A DNA stretch of 7,509 bases from Gammaproteobacteria bacterium. Lineage in GTDB: Bacteria > Pseudomonadota > Gammaproteobacteria > Pseudomonadales > Azotimanducaceae. Below the pieces are notes generated by a model, which saw only the letters and a list, made by a program, of their open reading frames with translations, had not been told where the DNA came from and did not search any database. Made by a program: the position numbers and the translations under genes. The DNA lies in NCBI GenBank assembly GCA_027293665.1, contig JAPUFN010000211.1, positions 1-7,509 of the forward strand. The letters are read 5' to 3'. Of the stretch, positions 1 to 7,045 are shown in pieces (position 1 is the stretch's first letter; each line of letters opens with the position of its first letter).

Positions 1-815
1 CCGGCACCGAGATACTCGACCGATCGGGCAGCATTGATCGCGGCTTCGCCAAATGCTGCGCGGGCGGCCGCATCAATTGCAGGAGCGGGAGCTTCCTCGA
101 TGACCTTCTGATGACGCCGTTGCACCGAGCAGTCGCGCTCAAACAGGTGCAATGTCCTGCCCGTGCGATCCGCCAGTATCTGCACCTCGATGTGCTTTGG
201 TGCGTGCAGGTACCGCTCCAGCAGAACACGATCATCGCCAAAGGCGGCTTTTGCCTCACGTCGTGCCGCGTTAAGCCCGTTCAGAAAATCGGCTTCTGCA
301 GAAACCAGCCGCATGCCTTTGCCGCCGCCACCAGCCGAGGCTTTCACCAGCAGCGGGAAGCCCGTCTCCTGTGCTGCCTGCAGGAGAGCATCGTCATCCT
401 GCTGGTCGCCGTTGTAGCCAGGAACCACAGCGGTGCCGGCAGCAGCAACGAGACGTTTGGCTTCGATCTTCGAACCCATGCTGCGAATGGCATGCGCCGA
501 GGGTCCGACGAACACGAGGCCTGCGGCCGCGCAGGCCTCGGCAAATTCTGCGTTCTCCGAGAGAAATCCGTAACCCGGGTGCACCGCCTGCGCGCCGCAC
601 GCCAATGCGCTCGAGATGATGTTGTCGATCACGAGGTAACTCTCACGGGCTGGTGACGGGCCGATATGCACGGCCCGGTCCGCCTGCAGCACATGTTGCG
701 CACCCGCATCGGCGTCGGAGTAAACCGCAATGGTGGTAATTCCCATGCGCCTGGCCGTGCGTATCACCCGACACGCTATCTCGCCCCGATTGGCGATTAA
801 CAAGCTATCAAACAT
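1..815 (-). CDS. mccA: Methylcrotonyl-CoA carboxylase biotin-carboxylase (alpha) subunit, N-terminal part, cut by the window edge
   Basis: Biotin carboxylase subunit of an acyl-CoA carboxylase: it uses ATP and bicarbonate to carboxylate biotin on its own carrier domain, and the MccB partner passes the carboxyl group to the acyl-CoA. About 271 codons are visible, with no stop before the left edge. Seen in order: the N-terminal motif LLIANRGEIACRVIRT (residues 5-20), HPGYGFLSENAEFA (79-92), the ATP-grasp glycine-rich loop KASAGGGGKGMRLV (158-171), LLERYL and KHIEVQ (198-212), and the catalytic segment ERDCSVQRRHQKVIEE (226-241). The rest of the ATP-grasp domain and the C-terminal biotin-carrier domain lie outside. 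The ATG at 815-813 fits the family N-terminus. A GGAAG ribosome site overlaps the mccB stop codon, and only 7 bases separate the genes, so translational coupling is likely. The biotin-carboxylase identity is secure; MCC specificity rests on the adjacent mccB. Confidence 0.93.
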   Translation of the reverse strand, partial: MFDSLLIANRGEIACRVIRTARRMGITTIAVYSDADAGAQHVLQADRAVHIGPSPARESYLVIDNIISSALACGAQAVHPGYGFLSENAEFAEACAAAGLVFVGPSAHAIRSMGSKIEAKRLVAAAGTAVVPGYNGDQQDDDALLQAAQETGFPLLVKASAGGGGKGMRLVSAEADFLNGLNAARREAKAAFGDDRVLLERYLHAPKHIEVQILADRTGRTLHLFERDCSVQRRHQKVIEEAPAPAIDAAARAAFGEAAINAARSVEYLGA

Positions 816-822
816 AGTCTTC

Positions 823-2433
823 CTACATGCGGAAAATACCGAATTCCGAACTGCGTTGCAGCGACTCACGACAGGCAATCGTGAGCCCCATGGCCAATAC
901 CCGTCGGGTATCCAGAGGATCGATAACACCGTCATCCCACAGTCGAGCACTGGCAAAGTAGGGATGACCCTCAGACTCATAGCGCTGCCGGATCTCATTC
1001 ATGAAGGCATCCCGCTCTGCCTCGGGCCAGCTCTGATCCCTTGCTGCCAGGCTGTCGTCGCGGACAGTCGCAAGCACCTGTGCTGCCTGCTCGCCGCCCA
1101 TCACTGAAATTCTGGCATTCGGCCACGTCCAGAGCATCCGTGCACCATAGGCGCGGCCACACATCGCGTAATTACCCGCACCAAACGAACCGCCGATCAC
1201 CACCGTGAATTTCGGTACCTGTGCACAGGCGACCGCAGTGACCATTTTAGCGCCGTCTTTCGCGATACCCTGATTTTCATACTTCTTGCCAACCATGAAG
1301 CCCGTGATGTTCTGCAGGAACACGAGCGGAATACCACGCCGGTCTGCAAGCTGTATGAAGTGGGCGCCTTTGAGTGCGGACTCGCTGAACAGAATGCCGT
1401 TGTTGGCGATGATGGCCACCGGCATGCCTTCTATGTGGGCGAAACCGCAAACGAGCGTCTCGCCGTAGAGCGCTTTGAACTCGTGAAACTGCGACCCATC
1501 GACCAGCCGTGCAATCACTTCGCGAACGTCATACGGGGTGCGGGTGTCTGTGGGCAGCACGCCATACAACTCCGCAGGATCATAGGCAGGTGCAACTGCT
1601 GCACGGACATCGACCGTGATGCGGTAGCGCTGCTGCACGTTGTCGATAGCTTCCCGGGCCAGGGCGAGGGCATGCTCGTCGCTGGCCGCCAGATAGTCCG
1701 TGACGCCCGAAACCCGGCTGTGCACATCACCACCACCGAGCGACTCGGCATCGACTTCCTCACCCGTGGCAGCTTTCACTAGTGGTGGCCCACCGAGAAA
1801 TATTGTCGCCTGGTTGCGCACGATGATGGCCTGATCGCACATCGCTGGAACATAGGCACCACCCGCAGTACACGAACCCATCACCACTGCGAGTTGCGCG
1901 ATGCCACGAGCCGACATCGTCGCCTGGTTATAAAAAATGCGACCGAAATGCGTCTTGTCAGGGAACACGTCTGCCTGCATCGGCAGGAAAGCACCGCCTG
2001 AATCCACCAGATAAATGCAGGGCAGATGATTTTCGAGCGCAAGTTCCTGCGCCCGCAGGTGTTTTTTTACGGTGATCGGATAATAGGTACCACCTTTGAC
2101 GGTGGCATCGTTGACGACGATGATGCACTCGACGCCGGAAACCCGGCCGATGCCCGTGATGATTCCGCCGGCGGGAATCTCGTCTGCGTAAAGCTCATGT
2201 CCGCCGAGCTGACCGATCTCGAGAAACGGCGAACCCGGATCGAGCAATCCCTCGAGCCGCTCCCGCGGTAACAGTTTGCCCCGGGCCAGATGTCGCTCAC
2301 GCGAACGTGCATCGCCGCCCTCGGCAATCTTCGCCGTAAGCGTGCGCAACCCGTCAGCCAATGCGCGGTGGTGTTCGACGTTCGCCTGAAAGGCAGGGTT
2401 CGCCACGTCTACTTTGGACTGCAGTTTCGCCAT
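823..2433 (-). CDS. mccB: Methylcrotonyl-CoA carboxylase carboxyltransferase (beta) subunit
   Basis: Carboxyltransferase subunit of 3-methylcrotonyl-CoA carboxylase, a cytoplasmic biotin enzyme of leucine breakdown that makes 3-methylglutaconyl-CoA. At 536 residues it has full family length. The N-terminal crotonase-like half carries DSGGAFLPMQ (144-153), GSCTAGGAYVPAMCDQ (186-201) and GGPPLVKAATGEEVDAE (214-230). The C-terminal half carries NITGFMVGKKYE (375-386), GIAKDGAKMVTAVA (389-402), GGSFGAGNYAMCGRAYG (414-430) and WPNARISVMGGEQAA (437-451). The last residues, FGIFRM, match the C-terminus of eukaryotic MCC beta as I recall it, and NITGFMVG with IAKDGAKMV favours MCC over propionyl- or acetyl-CoA carboxylase. 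Geranyl-CoA carboxylase is the main alternative. The ATG at 2433-2431 follows an AAGG ribosome site and gives the expected N-terminus. It starts 30 bases after the TPP enzyme gene and ends 7 bases before mccA. Confidence 0.95.
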   Translation of the reverse strand: MAKLQSKVDVANPAFQANVEHHRALADGLRTLTAKIAEGGDARSRERHLARGKLLPRERLEGLLDPGSPFLEIGQLGGHELYADEIPAGGIITGIGRVSGVECIIVVNDATVKGGTYYPITVKKHLRAQELALENHLPCIYLVDSGGAFLPMQADVFPDKTHFGRIFYNQATMSARGIAQLAVVMGSCTAGGAYVPAMCDQAIIVRNQATIFLGGPPLVKAATGEEVDAESLGGGDVHSRVSGVTDYLAASDEHALALAREAIDNVQQRYRITVDVRAAVAPAYDPAELYGVLPTDTRTPYDVREVIARLVDGSQFHEFKALYGETLVCGFAHIEGMPVAIIANNGILFSESALKGAHFIQLADRRGIPLVFLQNITGFMVGKKYENQGIAKDGAKMVTAVACAQVPKFTVVIGGSFGAGNYAMCGRAYGARMLWTWPNARISVMGGEQAAQVLATVRDDSLAARDQSWPEAERDAFMNEIRQRYESEGHPYFASARLWDDGVIDPLDTRRVLAMGLTIACRESLQRSSEFGIFRM

Positions 2434-2463
2434 TACACGCCTTAGACGCCCACGCTGCCAGCG

Positions 2464-4113
2464 CTAGATCGTCGCCGTAATCTCTCCGAGCTTCTTGGTG
2501 AGCAGCGAATTTTCCCGATAGTCGATGGGAATCACTACCAGGCTCGGACCGGACTCGGCGAACGCCGCGCGCAACGTATCCTGCAGGTCGACGCTGTTTT
2601 CACAACGATGGCCGCCCCAGCCAAACGCCTCTGCCAACTGCAGCCAGTCCGGATTGCCGAAGGCAAGATCGGTGTGCCGGCCGAATTCATTCTCCTGCTT
2701 CCAGGCGATGAGGCCGTAGTTACCGTCTTCCCAGACGAGCATCACCATATTGCATTCGAGACGCTTGGCAGTTTCCATTTCCTGGACGTTCATCAGGAAG
2801 CCGCCATCGCCGGCAATGCCCAGTATCTTCCGATCCGGATGGACAATCGCAGCAGCAATCGCCCCCGGCAGGGCAAAGCCCATCGAGCAGAAGCCGTTCG
2901 GAATCAGGCAGGTGTTGGGTTCATGGCAGTGGTAGTGTCGCGCGATCCACATTTTGTGCGCGCCAACGTCGGACAGGAGAATGTCCTCAGGACCGAGCAC
3001 GACGCGAGCATCCCACAGCGCCTTCTGCGGTCTGATGGAACCTTCGGTCTCGTCCTGAGCGTGCTCCGCGAGATCCTCACTCATTTCTGCGCGAACCCCG
3101 CGCTGGTGTTCGAAGTCGTAATCGGCCACACCATCGGCGTCCACGCGTTCGTTGATCATCCACAGGAAATGCGCAAGGTCGCCAACGGCCTCGATCTGCG
3201 GGTGGTAGTGCTCATCGATCTCCGCCGGTAGAAAGTCGGCGTGGACGATTACCTTGTCGCGTCCGGGATTCCACAGGCTTGGGTGGTATTCCACCATATC
3301 GAATCCGAGCGTGATCACCAGATCGGCCTCGTCGATGATCATATTCGTCCGGTCTTTGCTGCCCAGGCCGACAGTGTACAGACAGTAGTCTGCGTCCATG
3401 TCGACTGCGCCTTTCGCCATGAAGGTACTGATGACGCCGATACCGGTTTTCTCGCAAAGCATTCGTAGCTGTTTGCTTGCGCGCCGACGAATACAGCCAT
3501 TCCCCGCAAGAATGACAGGTCGCTTCGCATTTTTCAGTAAGTCGTATGCGGCGTTGACTATCTTGTCATCAGGCACCGGTCGACGAAAACGCTGTGGCGT
3601 AATCGGCACTGCGTCGGTTTCCAGCTTTGCCAGATCTTCCGCAAGCTCGATGTGAACCGCTCCGGGTTTTTCGGAACGTGCCACGCGTACCGCTTTGCGG
3701 ATGATCTCCGGAATCGTGTCCGGATGACGTATGGTCTCCGCCCACTTGGTCACCGGTCGAAACATGCCGACGACATCCATGACCTGATGCGATTCCTTGT
3801 GCTGGCGGCTCGTCGCAGCCTGACCCGTGAGCACGAGCATGGGCGCGCGATCCATATTCGAATCCGCCACGCCGGTAATCAGATTGGTCGCACCCGGGCC
3901 CAGCGTGCCAAGACATCCTGCCGGATTGCCGGTCAGCCGGCCGTAGATTTCCGCCATGAACGAGGCACCCTGTTCATGCCGCACGAGCACGAACTGAATG
4001 TCGGAATTTTCCAGCGACATCATGAAGTCCGCGTTTTCCTCACCCGGCACTCCAAAAATGTATTCGATTCCTTCGGCTTCCAGGCACTTCACAAATAAAT
4101 CGGATGCTTGCAT
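2464..4113 (-). CDS. AlsS-like thiamine-diphosphate enzyme (acetolactate synthase large-subunit family)
   Basis: A 549-residue TPP enzyme, probably condensing pyruvate to 2-acetolactate, though other 2-oxoacid or aldehyde chemistry is possible. The N-terminal PYR domain has FGVPGEEN (20-27) and the catalytic-type Glu in RHEQGASF (Glu47); GTLGPGATNLITGVADS follows. A central domain contains ITLGFDMVEYHPSLWNP, resembling the same region of Bacillus catabolic AlsS. The C-terminal PP domain has the TPP/Mg motif beginning GDGGFLMNVQEMETA (435-449) and ending WEDGNYGLI. The Asp in that end (Asp463) sits where catabolic AlsS/BudB enzymes carry Asp rather than the usual Asn. The protein ends in a PIDYREN segment, also AlsS-like. 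No small regulatory subunit gene (ilvN) follows, which fits a stand-alone catabolic type. I chose the ATG at 4113-4111 because GGGGGAG lies 6 bases upstream and the MQASDLFVKCLE start fits the family; an in-frame ATG at 4143 would add 10 residues. The family is firm, the substrate is not. Confidence 0.9.
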   Translation of the reverse strand: MQASDLFVKCLEAEGIEYIFGVPGEENADFMMSLENSDIQFVLVRHEQGASFMAEIYGRLTGNPAGCLGTLGPGATNLITGVADSNMDRAPMLVLTGQAATSRQHKESHQVMDVVGMFRPVTKWAETIRHPDTIPEIIRKAVRVARSEKPGAVHIELAEDLAKLETDAVPITPQRFRRPVPDDKIVNAAYDLLKNAKRPVILAGNGCIRRRASKQLRMLCEKTGIGVISTFMAKGAVDMDADYCLYTVGLGSKDRTNMIIDEADLVITLGFDMVEYHPSLWNPGRDKVIVHADFLPAEIDEHYHPQIEAVGDLAHFLWMINERVDADGVADYDFEHQRGVRAEMSEDLAEHAQDETEGSIRPQKALWDARVVLGPEDILLSDVGAHKMWIARHYHCHEPNTCLIPNGFCSMGFALPGAIAAAIVHPDRKILGIAGDGGFLMNVQEMETAKRLECNMVMLVWEDGNYGLIAWKQENEFGRHTDLAFGNPDWLQLAEAFGWGGHRCENSVDLQDTLRAAFAESGPSLVVIPIDYRENSLLTKKLGEITATI

Positions 4114-4135
4114 GTCTCTCTCCCCCTGAGTTTGG

Positions 4136-4159
4136 CAGTTCATCTCCTTCGACGAACTG
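4136..4159 (-). promoter_or_regulatory. Leader hairpin with a Shine-Dalgarno-like loop upstream of the TPP enzyme gene
   Basis: On the minus-strand transcript, CAGUUCGU (4159-4152) can pair with AUGAACUG (4143-4136) in an 8-base-pair stem including one G-U pair. The loop is CGAAGGAG. The loop thus displays an AAGGAG ribosome-binding sequence, and the 3' arm begins with an in-frame ATG (4143-4141) directly abutting it, too close for normal initiation. The preferred start codon and its own GGGGGAG site lie just downstream. Pairing is read directly; a regulatory role is inference. Confidence 0.35.
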
Positions 4160-4188
4160 TCTGAATATTTTCCCTTGCCCGTTGCTGC

Positions 4189-4232
4189 TCTCTCTGTCTC
4201 TCTGCCTGTCTCTCTGTCTGCTTGTCTATCTC
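4189..4232. repeat. Degenerate tetranucleotide tract (TCTN)11
   Basis: Eleven in-register tetramers of TCTC, TCTG and close variants (CCTG, CTTG, TCTA) run without interruption on the plus strand. On the coding (minus) strand this is a purine-rich GACAGAGA-like tract. Looser TCTA/TTGT-type units continue to about 4263, almost to the aminotransferase stop codon. The tract lies roughly 75 to 120 bases upstream of the TPP enzyme start, in the gap between two genes. The gap holds no recognisable terminator and no promoter I trust. Confidence 0.75.
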
Positions 4233-4275
4233 GTATTGTCTATCGCGTGTTATCTATTGTTTGTTACCAATGAAC

Positions 4276-5661
4276 TTAACCGACCCAGTTCAGCGTCTCA
4301 TCAAGAGCTGTTGCGAATTTGCTGAACAACTCATCAATCTGCTCTTCGGAGATGATGAGTGGCGGGCAGAATGCCATCGTGTCGCCCATGGCGCGCAGGA
4401 TGAGACCGTTTTCCTCGCACCGCTTCGTGCAATGCGCGCCAACGGCGCGATCCGCGGTGAAAGCAGCTTTTGTGTCTTTGTTGGCAACGAGTTCCACGGC
4501 ACCGATAAGACCAACGCCACGGACATCGCCCACAAGAGGATGGTCTGCGAAGTCAGACAGCCGCTCCTGCATTATTTCGCCCATTGCCGCGGCATGATCG
4601 AAAATTTCCCGCTCTTCCATGAGTTCCAGATTGCGCAACGCAACCGCCGCACATACGGGATGCCCTGAGTAGGTGAATCCGTGGCCGAAGGTGCCAACTT
4701 CAGCACTCTGCTCAATGAACGGTTCATACATGAATTCCGGGATCACGACCGCGCTCAAGGGCAGGTAGGCGGAGGAAATTGCCTTCGCGAGGCTGATCGT
4801 GGTCGGTTTGATTGCGAAGGTGTCGGCACCGAAGGGTTTGCCGGTTCGGCCGAACCCGCAAATCACCTCGTCATCGATAAACAGGATGTCGTACTTGTCT
4901 AAAACCGCCTGAACTTTCTGGTAATAGGTTGCCGGCGGCACGATCACACCGCCGGCACCCATGACCGGCTCGGCGATGAACCCAGCGACGGTTGCGGGAT
5001 CCTCGGCCAATATCAGATCTTCGAGATTGCCGACAATGCGATCGACAAATTCTTCTTCGGTCTCAGCCCCCTGCACGCCCCGGTAATACAACGGGCAATC
5101 GGTATGCAGTATGCCTGCAATGGGTAAATCGAAATGCTTGTGAAAGGGCGGCAATCCGGTCAAGGAACCGGCCGCGATCGTCACGCCGTGGTAGCCCCGG
5201 TGACGGGAGATTATTTTCTTTTTCTCCGGGCGGCCCAACGCGTTGTTGTAATACCACAGCAACTTGATCTGGGTGTCGTTGGCATCGCTGCCTGACAACC
5301 CGAAGAACACGCGGCCGGCGTCCATAGGCACCATCGATTTGAGCTTTTCGGCAAGCAGCACGCTCGATTCGTTGGTTTTGCCGCCGAAGAGCTGGGAGTA
5401 GGAAAGTTTGCGCATCTGCTCGGTGGCGACGCGGATCAGTTCCTCTTCGCCGTAGCCCAGCGCCGTGCACCACAACCCCGCCATCCCTTCGAGATATTGC
5501 TTGCCCTTGTTGTCCCACAGATAGACGCCCTGGGCCCTATCGTGGACCGTCGGACCTATCTCATGGTGCTGCCGCAGATTTGTGGTTGGATGCAGCAGAT
5601 GCGCGAGATCCTTAGCCTCGATCGACTCGGGTGGAAATTCGTTGTGCAACGGATCGGCCAT
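4276..5661 (-). CDS. Class III PLP-dependent aminotransferase (omega-amino acid or amine:pyruvate type)
   Basis: A 461-residue fold-type I PLP enzyme related to putrescine-, taurine- and beta-alanine-pyruvate aminotransferases; these move an amino group from an amine or omega-amino acid to pyruvate, giving an aldehyde and alanine. Seen: MAGLWC (60-65) near the substrate pocket, SGSDANDT (123-130) for the PLP phosphate, YHG (157-159) stacking on the cofactor, FIDDEVICGFGRTG (261-274) whose Asp264 should contact the PLP ring nitrogen, SLAKAISS (290-297) with Lys293 as the likely Schiff-base lysine, GHGFTYSGHP (326-335), and LILRAMGD (420-427) whose Arg423 may bind the substrate carboxylate. The length matches SpuC-type enzymes. 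The ATG at 5661-5659 follows GGAAGGGG at 7-base spacing; an in-frame ATG at 5724 would add 21 residues lacking family character. Alanine dehydrogenase lies upstream, consistent with alanine as product. The amine donor cannot be told from sequence. Confidence 0.92.
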   Translation of the reverse strand: MADPLHNEFPPESIEAKDLAHLLHPTTNLRQHHEIGPTVHDRAQGVYLWDNKGKQYLEGMAGLWCTALGYGEEELIRVATEQMRKLSYSQLFGGKTNESSVLLAEKLKSMVPMDAGRVFFGLSGSDANDTQIKLLWYYNNALGRPEKKKIISRHRGYHGVTIAAGSLTGLPPFHKHFDLPIAGILHTDCPLYYRGVQGAETEEEFVDRIVGNLEDLILAEDPATVAGFIAEPVMGAGGVIVPPATYYQKVQAVLDKYDILFIDDEVICGFGRTGKPFGADTFAIKPTTISLAKAISSAYLPLSAVVIPEFMYEPFIEQSAEVGTFGHGFTYSGHPVCAAVALRNLELMEEREIFDHAAAMGEIMQERLSDFADHPLVGDVRGVGLIGAVELVANKDTKAAFTADRAVGAHCTKRCEENGLILRAMGDTMAFCPPLIISEEQIDELFSKFATALDETLNWVG

Positions 5662-5686
5662 CGAGCATCCCCTTCCAGAACACTCC

Positions 5687-5715
5687 AAGCTAAACGAAGC
5701 TTCGTGGCCGCGCAA
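5687..5715 (-). promoter_or_regulatory. Possible aminotransferase promoter with a 12-base palindrome
   Basis: ACGAAGCTTCGT at 5694-5705 is a perfect 12-base palindrome, 33 bases upstream of the chosen start codon. On the minus strand it lies inside the 17-base spacer between a weak -35-like TTGCGC (5715-5710) and a weak -10-like TAGCTT (5692-5687). The palindrome is certain; the promoter match is poor, and a protein-binding role is a guess. Confidence 0.25.
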
Positions 5716-5779
5716 CTCGGACAATCTGCCGTCAAAAGCGCCCTGAGCGGTGACAAAGCCTGAGCTCGCCGTTCAGGGT

Positions 5780-5816
5780 GCGCCGCGGGTGGGAGTCCGA
5801 CCCAGGGGGGCGGCGC
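5780..5816 (-). terminator. GC-rich inverted repeat just after ald, possible terminator or attenuating hairpin
   Basis: Perfect 7-base arms GCGCCGC (5780-5786) and GCGGCGC (5810-5816) enclose a smaller TGGG/CCCA pair. The structure begins 17 bases past the ald stop codon. No T-rich run follows it on the minus strand, so it is not a standard intrinsic terminator. It may stabilise the ald transcript end or reduce read-through into the aminotransferase gene. Confidence 0.35.
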
Positions 5817-5833
5817 GTCTGACCCGGTTCAGC

Positions 5834-6940
5834 TCACGCAGCCCAACGCAGCGGCGCCAGAGCCAGATCCAGAGCCTGTGCCACCTGGGGATGGAATATC
5901 TGCCCCTGATGCACGTTGAGGCCCTGGGCAAAGTGCGCATCGTGCTTGAATGCATCCTGCCAGCCGTGATCGGCGAGCGTCACCACGTAGGGCAGGGTGA
6001 CATTGTTCAGCGCGAACGTCGAAGTCCGTGCCACTGCACCGGGCATGTTTGTCACACAGTAGTGCACAACCCCTTCCTCGATGTAGGTCGGATCGTCATG
6101 GGTGGTCGGTCGCGAGGTTTCAAAGCAGCCGCCCTGATCGATGGAGATATCCACCATTGCAGCGCCATTCGCCATTTCCCGGACCATTTCTCGCGTGACC
6201 AGCCGAGGTGCGGCGGCACCCGGGATCAATACGGCGCCCACCACCAGATCGGCTGCGGCCACCTGCTCTGCAACGTTTTGCGAGTTCGCCATGAGCACCT
6301 TCGCTCGGCCGGCAAAATACTCCGACAACCAGCCGAGGCGTGCCACGGACTTATCGAGGACCGTCACGTCCGCCTGCAGGCCTACCGCCATCATCGCGGC
6401 ATTCGCCCCGGCGATGCCGCCGCCCAGAATGACGACCTTGCCGGGCGCAACGCCGGGTACCCCACCGAGCAACGTGCCCCGACCACCACTTGCCTTCTGC
6501 AGGGCGTAAGCACCGACCTGGATGGACATACGTCCGGCCACCTCACTCATCGGCGTAAGCAGCGGCAAGCCACCGGCCGCTGAGCCGACGGTTTCATACG
6601 CAATCGCGGTAACACCGGATGCCATCAGAGCTTGCGTCTGCGGCAGATCGGCCGCCAGGTGAAGATAGGTGAAGAGCACTTGTCCGGCCCGCAAGCGGGC
6701 ACACTCCTCGAGTTGTGGCTCTTTGACCTTCACGACGAGTTCGGCCGCGAAGGCCTCCGCAACGGTACCGATGCGGGCACCCGCGCGCACGTAGTCCGCG
6801 TCGGCAAAACCGCTACCGAGTCCCGCCGCGGATTCGACCACGACTTCGTGGTTCGCCGCGGTCAATGCGGCAACCGACGCAGGTGTCAGGCCCACCCGGT
6901 ATTCGTGAACTTTGATTTCCTTAGGTACACCGATGCGCAT
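5834..6940 (-). CDS. ald: Alanine dehydrogenase
   Basis: NAD-dependent L-alanine dehydrogenase: alanine plus water and NAD gives pyruvate, ammonium and NADH, reversibly, in the cytoplasm. At 368 residues it has family length. Seen: the N-terminus MRIGVPKEIKVHEYRVGLTP with Arg15 for substrate, VKVKEP with catalytic-type Lys73, LFTYLHLAAD with His94, LLTPMSEVAGRM (127-138), the Rossmann glycine motif GGGIAGANAA (173-182) followed by Asp196 at the NAD ribose position, SIDQGG with Asp268, and NMPGAVARTST (298-308). All expected active-site residues are present. The ATG at 6940-6938 follows AGGAGG at 5-base spacing; an in-frame ATG at 6961 would add 7 residues but lacks such a site. The gene is divergent from an Lrp-family regulator, a common arrangement for amino-acid-induced ald genes. 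Next to the aminotransferase it could regenerate pyruvate from the alanine formed. Confidence 0.97.
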   Translation of the reverse strand: MRIGVPKEIKVHEYRVGLTPASVAALTAANHEVVVESAAGLGSGFADADYVRAGARIGTVAEAFAAELVVKVKEPQLEECARLRAGQVLFTYLHLAADLPQTQALMASGVTAIAYETVGSAAGGLPLLTPMSEVAGRMSIQVGAYALQKASGGRGTLLGGVPGVAPGKVVILGGGIAGANAAMMAVGLQADVTVLDKSVARLGWLSEYFAGRAKVLMANSQNVAEQVAAADLVVGAVLIPGAAAPRLVTREMVREMANGAAMVDISIDQGGCFETSRPTTHDDPTYIEEGVVHYCVTNMPGAVARTSTFALNNVTLPYVVTLADHGWQDAFKHDAHFAQGLNVHQGQIFHPQVAQALDLALAPLRWAA

Positions 6941-7016
6941 TTGTGCCTCCTGTTCGACCAATCAGCCGCAGTATCTGCAGGTCATGACATGGTAGGGGAA
7001 GTCCAGCGATGAATGA

Positions 7017-7045
7017 TTGCTTTCTTCGACATATAGCGCGATTAT
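7017..7045 (+). promoter_or_regulatory. Candidate promoter of the Lrp-family gene
   Basis: TTGCTT (7017-7022) and GATTAT (7040-7045) are spaced by 17 bases and each match the sigma-70 hexamers at four of six positions. Transcription would start near 7052, inside the operator-like array, which would suit autoregulation. The match is modest and unsupported by other evidence. Confidence 0.2.

Noticed and set aside
111..656. Plus-strand open frame of 181 codons
   Set aside because: It lies wholly antisense to the biotin-carboxylase gene, whose translation shows unbroken family motifs; the plus-strand product has no recognisable domain.
2464..4113. TPP enzyme as sulfoacetaldehyde acetyltransferase (Xsc)
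   Set aside because: The context invites it, but FGVPGEEN, the ITLGFDMVEYHPSLWNP segment and the PIDYREN tail fit AlsS-type enzymes, and I see no Xsc-specific stretch.
4114..4275. Intrinsic terminator after the aminotransferase
   Set aside because: No GC-rich hairpin followed by a T run is visible on the minus strand, so read-through into the TPP enzyme gene cannot be excluded.
4104..4325. Short plus-strand frame with a hydrophobic LSLCLSLC-like stretch resembling a membrane segment
   Set aside because: The hydrophobic stretch is just the translation of the TCTN tetranucleotide tract, and both ends overlap real minus-strand genes; no convincing ribosome-binding site was seen.
5662..5724. 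Longer aminotransferase start at 5724
   Set aside because: The extra 21 residues have no family similarity that I recognise, and the strong GGAAGGGG site serves the ATG at 5661.
5750..6583. Plus-strand open frame of 277 codons
   Set aside because: Antisense to alanine dehydrogenase, which is complete and well conserved; the product is rich in His, Arg and Cys, as expected of a shadow frame.
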